A DNA stretch of 64,000 bases from Paguma larvata. Its lineage: Eukaryota; Chordata; Mammalia; Carnivora; Viverridae. The stretch's first letter is position 1. Each line of letters begins with the position of its first letter. Location: contig CM057843.1 in the NCBI GenBank assembly GCA_030068075.1, positions 10,806,001-10,870,000 on the forward strand, given 5' to 3'. Positions 56,260 to 64,000 of the stretch are shown here, one piece after another. The notes beneath the pieces are model-generated. The model did no database searches. It had not been told where the DNA came from and saw only the letters and a program-made list of their open reading frames with translations. A program made the position numbers and the translations under genes.

Positions 56260-57425
56260 AGCAATGAAGTCCTCTATAGTTCTGATAGTACTAAGCAGGT
56301 GGAATGACTTGTGCTGGTCTTCTAGGGGAACATGCTTGGAGGGCGCAGTTGGGCAGGGCTTGGTGTAATTGCTCAGTTCTCAGCAGGTGGCGCTTAGCTT
56401 ACTCGAGTGGATCATTGTGGTGCAGGTGTGTGTGCAGGAGAGGTGGAAGTGGCTTCACGCAGTCTCGCTCACAGGAATTTTGAGCTCTCACTGACCTGCG
56501 ATCAAGCACCCCTCCTTTGTCTCTGGCTCTGTCCACCCTGCCTCTACCCTCTCCATGTCCAAGCTGCCCACATGCCAGGCAGCACCTCTGTCCAGAGTTT
56601 TAGCTCCTATGGGGTTGCGTTTCAAAACCCATGCTTCAGAGACCCCCGCAGCTTGGACCAGTGCCAACTCTCTAGGGAGGGTCTGGCTGAGCAATGGCCG
56701 AGTGCCGGTTTGCCCAGAAAACCTTCGTGAGATGGAGCAGAGGCAGAGGTTCAGAGATTCTGGCAAACTCAACACCAGCCAAGGCCAGGTTTCAGCACAC
56801 TCTGGCATCTTTGTCCCAGGACCAGCAACGTGGCTGCTCTCTGGGGTCTGCTGGAAGTTTGCCTGTGGGGAGGCCGTATGGTCTACCAAATGCACTCCAG
56901 GCATGGAAACTGCTTCTCCCCATGTGGCACACAGACCCCTGAGACCCCGCGCCTGCTCCTGGGGATTCGCCCTGCTTCCTCACTGGAACGCTGCCAGGCA
57001 CTGAAATTTCAGACTCTGGGCTCCACTGTTTATAGAATCCTGGTGGTATGAAATCCTCTCCTTTCTTCCCGTCAATAAGCTTGGAGAACAGATTTCTTGT
57101 TCAGTCCTCTGCGGATGGTTTCACTGTTTCTCTCTCTTTTCTCCTGATCCTTTTCTTGCATGACCCCTGTGTGCTGTACTGTCCCCTTCCATTTTTGTCC
57201 TCTCTTCACAAAAACAGCTTCCTACCCTCTGTGGCTTTTCTCTCCCCAGGTTCACCTCTCCACACCTCGTACCTGCTGAGTCCTGTGGCTCAAGTTATGC
57301 AGATTGTTGTGTAATCCTTGGATCAATTTCCTAGGTGTTCAAAATGGCTTGGTGACGATCTGGCTGCTTCAGAGGAGACAAGCTCAGGGTCTCCATGCTG
57401 CTCCACCATTTTAACTCCTCTTCCT
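56260..57425 (-). repeat. older L1 5' UTR, antisense (unit B)
   Basis: Copy of 20300-21490. Confidence 0.68.
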
Positions 57426-57429
57426 TAAC

Positions 57430-58235
57430 CATTCTAATCTCATTTATCTTTAGTTTTATCCCTCTTTTTCCCAGTATAGTGTTTATTTGTGTTTTGTCTC
57501 TTCTTCCCTTGTCCACTTCATTTTTATAAAGAACCAAACTTTTTCGACCCTATTATATTTTGTTTTATTGTTTCTATTCTCAGTTTCTTTATCTTCTTCT
57601 TTCTGTTTTCCCTGCATTCATTACATTGTTTATTTGTTCCAGAATCCTAAGAGGACACTTAGCTCGACAAACATGAGGCTTTCCTTTTTTCTAATATAAT
57701 CACTTGAGACTGTAATTATCCCTCAAAGCTTCATGCTTGCCGTGTCCTGCAAGTTTCGACATGCAATGTCTCTATTTATTCAATGATAGATATTTTCAAA
57801 TTTCCATTTTGATTTCATTTCTAACCTTGAGTTAGCCAGCAGTTTGCCTTCCAGTGTCCAAAAATTTGGGATTCTCTATTTACCTTTCCATCATTAACAT
57901 CCACACTGAGTTATGATCAGATTCTATTCCTTGATATTTGTTGAGGCTGTGTGTGTGTGTGTGTGTGTGGCCTAGTACCGAATAATCCTTGCAAATGTTC
58001 CCTGTGTGCCTAAGAAAAATAGTCTATTTCTAATCATTGAATGCAAATACCACATAAGTCCACACCAAGCACATCAACCATACTGTTCAGATCCTTCGTA
58101 TTTTCATCATTCTTCTGCCACCTGACCCATCTATAATCAAGAAAGGTCTGTCAAGATTTCCTTTCATGATGTTGCTCCCATAAAATCTTCCCTGTAATTA
58201 AATCAGATTTAATGCATACATTTAGAGTTTTAAAA
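57430..58235 (-). repeat. old L1 ORF2, antisense (unit B)
   Basis: Copy of 21495-22335, with a (TG)n tract at 57948-57969. Confidence 0.7.
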
Positions 58236-58345
58236 AAAAACACACTTAAAATTGTTTTATCTTAGTGACCTAAGTAGAGGCGAGGCAAATACAAGAGTTT
58301 GGGGCCTGAAGTTATATAGTCTGTACTTCACTGCCCCAAATTACC

Positions 58346-59280
58346 TCATGTCAACCTCTGGAAGGCTTTCCCTAGAAGCAGTCTTCCCAGAGCCCCGTGC
58401 ATGTCCTTGTTCCTCAGGCTGTAGATGAAAGGGTTCATCATGGGGGTCACCACAGCATACATCACTGTGCCTACTGAGTCCTTCATGGAATAGGTATGGA
58501 GGGGCTGCAGATATACCATACCAAGTGTCCCATAGAAGAGAGAGACCACAGCCAAATGAGAGGCACAGGTGGAGAAGGCTTTGTACTTGCTAGAGGCTGA
58601 GGGTATTCGGAGGATGGCTCTGACAATCCAGACATAGGACATGATCATGATCCTAGGGGGGTGAAGAAGATGAAGCAGCCTGTAGTAATCTGCACTGTGT
58701 GAATGATCTGGGTGTTGGAACAGGCCAACCTCAGCAGGACATACATCTCGCAGATGTAGTGGATCTTCGGGACCACAGAAGGTCACTTTGCTCATGAAGA
58801 GGGTGAGGAAGAGGCCATAGAGGGCAGAAAGTCCCCATCACAAGGTGAGGAGCAAAATACATTGTCCAGGGCTCATGGCTGTGGTGTAGTGGAGGGGGCG
58901 GCAGATGGTCACATAGCGGTCATATGCCATTGTAGCTAGGATGAGGTTGTCCAGAGTCACCAAGCAGACCAGGAAGTAGAGCTGTGTCAGACACCCGCAT
59001 AAGAGATGGCTTTGTTCCGAGAGTGAAGGTTCACTAATGTCTTGGGGATTGTGTTGGTGACGAAGAAGAGGTCGGTGAGGGAGAGGTTGGCCAGGAATAA
59101 ATACATGGGCGTGTGCAAGCGGGGATCCAAGCTGATGGCCAGGATGATGAGCACATTGCCCACCACCGTGACCAGGTACATGGACAGGAACATCCAGAAC
59201 AGGATCTGCTGCTCTTTAGGATTCTCTGAGATCCCCAGGAGCAGGAACTCTGAGGTCTCACTCTGGTTGCCTCCATGCAT
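58346..59280 (-). pseudogene. OR1D-like: OR1D-like olfactory receptor, nonsense plus frameshifts (OR-b2)
   Basis: Unit B counterpart of OR-b1; start ATG at 59278-59280, stop TGA at 58346-58348. The TM1-TM2 part is open ([20 protein letters not shown]) and lacks OR-b1's frameshift. Lesions: loss of one C at about 58995 (after ISYAG), a nonsense codon at 58838-58840 (TGT in OR-b1 to TGA, in TM4 LTLCWG), a 3-base loss at about 58753 and two 1-base losses at about 58770-58775, and a 1-base loss at about 58652. From 58640 to the end the frame is intact. The nonsense substitution is harder to explain as a homopolymer error than the indels, so this copy is the most credible real pseudogene. Confidence 0.88.
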
Positions 59281-59880
59281 TTCCCCAATTGTCTGCAAAA
59301 TCAGCACCAACAAACATTTACTAATTGAGTATTGAGTAAGGACATTCAGATAATCAAGGTCAATTATTTTCTTAGCATTAAAGCATTTAAGACTAAACTT
59401 TATAATTTTTAAATGTGAGCAATGAAGTAATAACAAAGAAAAGCATAACGTGGAAAATCATTATGCAGCTTAGTCTTTCCAGGGACTTTTAATATGACAT
59501 ACTCAATATTATAAAAGTAATTTTTATGTCTTATTTTAAATCCTATCAGGTTACAATATTCTTGAAGTAATTAAAGATTAGTATGTTATAGTTTTGATGT
59601 TGCATAGATTTAGAGTGATATTTAAAATAGGTGTATGCATTACAGAGGATATTGTACAATTGGACCAAAGAGGGAGATAAGGACAAATATTGTAAGGGAA
59701 AAAATTATCATTATTTGCTGAGAGAATGATCTATCTGGGAAACCAAAGACAATCAGATGAAGTGCTATTAGAAATAAAAAGGAATTTTAGTAATTGGCCA
59801 ATCACACAATGAATAGACACAAAGCTAATGGTGCTCTCGTAAGTATACACAGCAGAGACTAAGACTGTTGTCAGACATGG
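59281..59880. other. 5' flank of OR-b2
   Basis: Copy of 23385-23985. No stop interrupts the frame for 52 codons upstream of the chosen start, to an ATG at 59436; I treat that extension as chance, since the other three copies are shorter there. Confidence 0.45.
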
Positions 59881-59884
59881 GAAT

Positions 59885-60060
59885 TTAAGGGTCAGTGCTG
59901 CCTCTTACTAACTGTAAAACCTCAGGCCACTTATCTGAGCTCTTTAAGACTCCAATTCCTTATTTGAAAAATGGGTCAGGAGTGAAAAAAATTGATAAAT
60001 CACTTAACACAGAGGGCTTGATTGCAGTGAGCTCTCAGAAAATATTGTCTATTATTATTA
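59885..60060 (+). repeat. MIR remnant, sense (unit B)
   Basis: Copy of 23990-24170. Confidence 0.7.
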
Positions 60061-60299
60061 TATGTAAACAAGAATCAGGAATAATAAGGCTAAAATCTAA
60101 TGTGAATAATACCATCTACACTATCAACAAATAGATCTGTGCATGAACATGTTAACAAGAATCGGCATGATCAAATACTCCAGAGAGGCATAAAGTAAAC
60201 ATTAATAAATGGATAGATATACCAGATTCCAAATGGAAAACTAATATTGCAAAGGTACAAAGTCTACTATTAAGCTATTCAAAGTTAAAGTTCTGACTT

Positions 60300-60490
60300 T
60301 TCCCCTAATGTTTACTTATTTTTGAGAGAGAGATAGCATGAGTGGGGAAGGGGCAGAGAGAGGGGCAGGGGATCCAAAGCAGGCTCTGTGCCGACAGCAG
60401 AGAGCCCAATGCAGGGCTTGAACTCAAGAACTATGAGATTATGACCTGAGCTGAAACCAGACATTTAACCTGAGCCACCCAGGTGTCCCT
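60300..60490 (-). mobile_element. CAN SINE, antisense (unit B)
   Basis: Copy of 24418-24610. Confidence 0.9.
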
Positions 60491-60569
60491 CACTGGATTT
60501 TGAAGAAATAAAAGCTAATCTAAATTTCATCTAAAAATAAGCATGAAAATAAGCTAAGGAAAAGTTGAA

Positions 60570-60840
60570 ATAGAGAATAAGAAGGAGGCACTTCCTCTAC
60601 CAACTATAAAGGATTCTAAAAGCGTGTGGTACTTGTGCTGCACGACAGATCAATAGCATGGGACAGGAACTTTAGAAACAGAACCAAGTACATGTGGATT
60701 TAGTGAGTTGTTATGATAACAGGTCAAAGTTGCATTATTCAATAAATGGCATTGGGTTGACTGTCTAATTATTTTTGAGAAGATTTAGATCAGTCAGTTA
60801 GATTTTGTGTGTCAATTAGTCTTCAATTAAAAACAAAAAA
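60570..60840 (+). repeat. ancient L1 ORF2 fragment, sense (unit B)
   Basis: Copy of 24690-24960. Confidence 0.58.
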
Positions 60841-61270
60841 AAATGAAGGTTGAACTGAAGTGTACAGAATATTAAGCATTTAGTGCATTTGAGATGAAGG
60901 AATGGGGAAGAGTCATAAGCCCAAGGGACTAAATGAATAAATGAAGGTACAGATAAAAAGGAAGTTGTGTTGAAAATCAGTCAGTGTGTCAAAGAAAGTA
61001 GATCTGTTTTGCAAATTCAGTCTGGAACATGATGATTCTGAAGTAGTAGGAGGATAAACAAATGTAGGTGTGGGGACAGTGAATAACCTATGAAATAAAA
61101 GAAATTTGGAGCTCTAGGTTTTCAGGGAGAGGCTAACCTGGCCTTTAGCAAATGAGTGGATTCGTTATCTCATTTAACAGAGGTAAATTCCCAGATACCC
61201 ACTGTCACTGGTACAGTGGGAAGAAATTTGGAGTCGTAAGTTTGAGTCTGTGTCCCAGCTAAACATATAC
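60841..61270. other. low-copy sequence, no gene (unit B)
   Basis: Copy of 24961-25385. Confidence 0.45.
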
Positions 61271-61271
61271 A

Positions 61272-61490
61272 ATTATTTATTTTAATTTTTTATTTTATGA
61301 GAGTGAGAGAGGGAGAAAGCAAGAGCAGGACATTGCAGAGAGAGAAGGAGGGAGAGAGAGATTCCCAAGCAGGCTCCATGCTGTCAGTGCAGAGCCCAAT
61401 GCGGGGCTCGAACCCACTAACTGTGAGATCATGACCTGAGCTGAAATCTAGAGTTCAACGCTTAAATGACTGAGCCATCCGGATGTCCCC
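61272..61490 (-). mobile_element. CAN SINE, antisense (unit B)
   Basis: Copy of 25390-25612. Confidence 0.9.
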
Positions 61491-61599
61491 ATACAACTGT
61501 TTTCTGAGCAAGCAGCTCCCTTATATTGCGTAGTTGGTTAAACAAGTGTTGAAAGCTTTTATATATTAAGATTTTATATTTATTCCATGAAGAGCACTA

Positions 61600-61735
61600 T
61601 TTGTTTCTATTTCTCCATTTTATAGATGAGATGACCAAGACTTAGAAGGTTAATGAGTTTCCCAATGTTGCTCAAGCAGTAACTCATGGAGCTGGAATTT
61701 GATGACCCTTTTCTACCTCTAAAATCCATGCCTTA
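61600..61735 (-). repeat. MIR remnant, antisense (unit B)
   Basis: Copy of 25720-25860. Confidence 0.72.
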
Positions 61736-63060
61736 ACTGCTCTGCTAGGCGTTAAGCAAGAGTAATGATTCTTACCTCACTGTGAGTTTAGAGAAGAGCT
61801 CAAATGCTGGAGGAGAAAGAACTTTTCCTCCCTTAAATCCATATGGAATGGAGGATGTTATGGGGTCACAAAGGGATCTTATTCTTAACCAGTATTCAAG
61901 CTTCTGTCTATCTCTTAATCCCTAAAGTAGGAAATCCCATTCTCAGGACAAAGAAGTATTAGGGGTCTAGTTGCCCCTCCAGCCTGAGCCTGGCTCTGCC
62001 TGCCACATAGATGGGAGCAGGGAATGACCTGTGCCTGCAAGGAATGACCCAGGATGTCCTAGGGAAGACTCCTTTGTGGCTGGCCCCTTGGTGCAGTCTA
62101 CATGGTTGAGAGAGAAAGAGAGAGAGAGAGAGGGAATGTATCATTATGGACTTCCCATACTTGGTCAGGTCAGGAGCTAGAAAACAAAAGAGAGACAGAA
62201 AGATAACCAGGCTATTTCCAAAGACTTGAGTGCTGTGCCAATGAAGACAGCTACCAGGGAAGTGATTCGTCAACACAGAAGTATTTGAACAGGCTGCACA
62301 ATATAGTCGGCTCAGTGATCATTTCAGAGCTGATGCAAGCATTTAGTGGAAGTAGGTGATGGTTAAGATCTCTTTTAACTCTAAGATTCCAAACTATAGA
62401 GTAATCATGAGGTGGTCCTTTGGCATTTGAGTGATAATGGGAGTAACTCTTTGCCCAGGCTCTAGAGATTTTTTGTATATACGCTTCCCATATTTGTTGT
62501 TTATTATCGTACAATTCACCTATGGTTCAGCAGTATGAATGAGATAATTAATTCTCCCAGTACTTAAGGGAGGGTTTTACCTAAGAGATCTGTCCAAGGC
62601 CGTGGAATGGTTTGGTGACAGGATGGGCTTGACCAGGAATTCCAAGCCACGTGTTTTCTTTGTTAGCCTAGAACTGGGAGGAAGTAGAAAACCTGGAAAC
62701 AAGAAGTCAGCATGGGGTGGGCTGCTTGCCTGTTAGAAAGCAGAGTTCAGTGAGAATGAGAACTGATGGACCCATTGCAGAGATCACTTCAAGTCCACCA
62801 CCACCACCCCTATCCCAAATGGCCCAAGAATGGAAAAGAACATCATGGTGACTGAGTGACCCCAACCTGAGCACATTAGCTACCACCTCTGTTGGAGACA
62901 AAGGTCTTCCATGTCCCTAGACCTCATCAGAACCTACTTCTCAATAGCCTATTTGCCTGGATTCAGGGCCCTGTGGGACATGCCTCACAGGAGGGAATGA
63001 AGGAAGCAGGGAAGAAGGCTGGGGAAAGTTAGAAGATGTCCAGAGGGAATGATACCTTTG
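61736..63060. other. low-copy sequence with (GA)n at 62107-62133 (unit B)
   Basis: Copy of 25861-27220. No gene seen. Confidence 0.5.
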
Positions 63061-63064
63061 CTTT

Positions 63065-63230
63065 CTAGCCCTCAAGGAAAGTGTCTCCCATACTTTAGTG
63101 TGCATTGGAATCACCTGTGATACTTTAAAACAAAAAGCTGCTTTTCTGGTCCCCTTCCTGGAAATATTGGTTCTATTTTGAGAACCAAGTCCTTTTTAGC
63201 AATCACCTGGTGATTCTGATTATATAGAAA
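63065..63230. repeat. possible MER5-like remnant (unit B)
   Basis: Copy of 27225-27375. Confidence 0.5.
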
Positions 63231-63280
63231 TCTTTCTGAGTCTGTAAGACTCAATGGGTTCTGAACACGTGTGTGTTCAG

Positions 63281-63701
63281 TGTAAGGTTACGAGTCGCTG
63301 ATGGATAAAAGTAAGACTGCCAAGGCAAAGTGAGGTCTGAGAGTACACTTTATTGCAAGCACCCTCTCGGCGAGGTTCCGGGACTCCAAGAGAGGAGTGG
63401 GAGGTCGCCCCGAGATGGGTTAGGGTTTTTAAGGGTTTGACGCTGAAGTTGGCTACATAATTCTTTCATTTTTTTTTTGGAGATTTTGTCTGCTTGCCAA
63501 GGTCCTATTGGTCTGCCGGAGTTTGGGGTGAGGTTTAGGTCCCTGTTAGGTATCGGTTCCGAGAGTGAAGTGTCCCTCCTTTATGGTTTTGGCGGGAATG
63601 TCGGCCATCTTGGGGTTCCTTCTTCAGGGTTTTTTGGGGAATGTCGGCCATCTTGGGTTGGTTTCCATTGTGTGGAGCCTTCCCCATGCCATAGCCCAAC
63701 A
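63281..63701 (-). mobile_element. 3' LTR of a gammaretrovirus-like provirus, antisense
   Basis: At the same site as the unit A solo LTR (TGTGTTCAG then TGTAAGG). On the minus strand it begins TGTTGGGC at 63701 and ends in CTTACA at 63281, 421 bases. AATAAA lies at 63349-63354 (TTTATT on plus). Two GCCATCTTG blocks lie at 63604-63612 and 63647-63655. It lacks the 62-base U3 duplication of the unit A LTR. Internal retroviral sequence follows directly on its 5' side. Confidence 0.87.
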
Positions 63702-63713
63702 TTCCACCTTTTG
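63702..63713 (-). promoter_or_regulatory. polypurine tract of the provirus
   Basis: On the minus strand AAAAGGTGGAA directly precedes the LTR's TGTTGGGC, the place where plus-strand DNA synthesis is primed in retroviruses. It shows that 63281-63701 is a 3' LTR with a provirus extending past the window. Confidence 0.75.
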
Positions 63714-63744
63714 TTATATACATATTGGTAACAGGGGCGCCGAC

Positions 63745-64000
63745 TCAATTCTGGCTACTTCCTGCTGACGGATGGGCGTCGCCATAGGGCTGGTCGGAAG
63801 TGGGTAGAGGAGAGTAAGGCTGAAGAAGAAGCTGGTTATCCGAGACCCTAGTAAGTTCCTGTAAGCGCTCCTGGAAGTAACGCAAAAGACAGGGAGCAAT
63901 TGAGAGTAGAATAAGGATTACACACAAGGGCCCTACCAGAGGGAGTAACGAGGTTACCCAAGTGTTGGAGGTGAGGTCCCAAAGGGATCCATCCCGCCTC
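63745..64000 (-). CDS. ERV env, C-terminal end of the transmembrane subunit (partial)
   Basis: The frame is open from the window edge to a TGA at 63745-63747, about 84 codons. It shows a Trp-containing pre-membrane stretch, a hydrophobic span of about 22 residues (around codons 18-40 from the edge) containing Gly-Pro and Pro-Cys as is usual in gammaretroviral transmembrane subunits, and a cytoplasmic tail with a basic/amphipathic start (RYFQERLQEL). The stop lies 43 bases before the LTR, with the polypurine tract between. The upstream part of env and the other genes are outside the window, so whether the frame is intact is unknown. Old germline copy; no activity is implied. Confidence 0.75.
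   Translation of the reverse strand, partial: RRDGSLWDLTSNTWVTSLLPLVGPLCVILILLSIAPCLLRYFQERLQELTRVSDNQLLLQPYSPLPTSDQPYGDAHPSAGSSQN

Overview
The window is mammalian DNA from a carnivore, most likely a felid. It is studded with tRNA-derived CAN SINEs of the cat type: heads reading GGGGCGCCTGGGTGGCTCAG, a CT-rich stretch, and an AATAAA-type A-rich tail, often with clear target-site duplications. Much of the rest is L1 debris, MIR remnants, microsatellites and LTRs. The species is inferred from the SINE type only.

The only protein-coding family seen besides transposons is the olfactory receptor family. Four OR1D-like copies lie on the minus strand: OR-a1 (4274-5215), OR-b1 (22442-23384), OR-a2 (40480-41417) and OR-b2 (58346-59280). 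Only OR-a1 has an uninterrupted frame. OR-b1 has one 1-base frameshift. OR-a2 and OR-b2 carry several lesions, including a nonsense codon in OR-b2.

Layout: 1-2220 is single-copy flank with SINEs. 2221-2962 is a fragment also found at 17.4 and 53.4 kb, joined at about 2963 to sequence also found at 32.5 kb. Unit A is about 2970-32540 and unit B is about 32545 to the window end; they are closely similar tandem copies with a period near 36 kb. Each unit contains two older, more diverged half-units (a: OR-a plus flank to 17150; b: OR-b plus flank to 31550). The history is therefore an old duplication a/b, then a recent duplication A/B, then private changes.

The private changes are informative. 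Unit B holds a nearly full-length antisense L1 (33637-40186) in a TTTC tract; unit A has no L1 there. At one shared retroviral site, unit A has a solo LTR (27429-27968), while unit B has an LTR (63281-63701) that continues into env-end sequence of a gammaretrovirus-like provirus running off the window. Unit B and the L1 also show many single-base deletions, so some broken frames may be assembly errors.

I see no unknown multi-gene system. The value here is in the duplication history, the solo-LTR/provirus pair, the tandem CpG-rich promoter monomers of the L1, and the question of whether the OR lesions are real.
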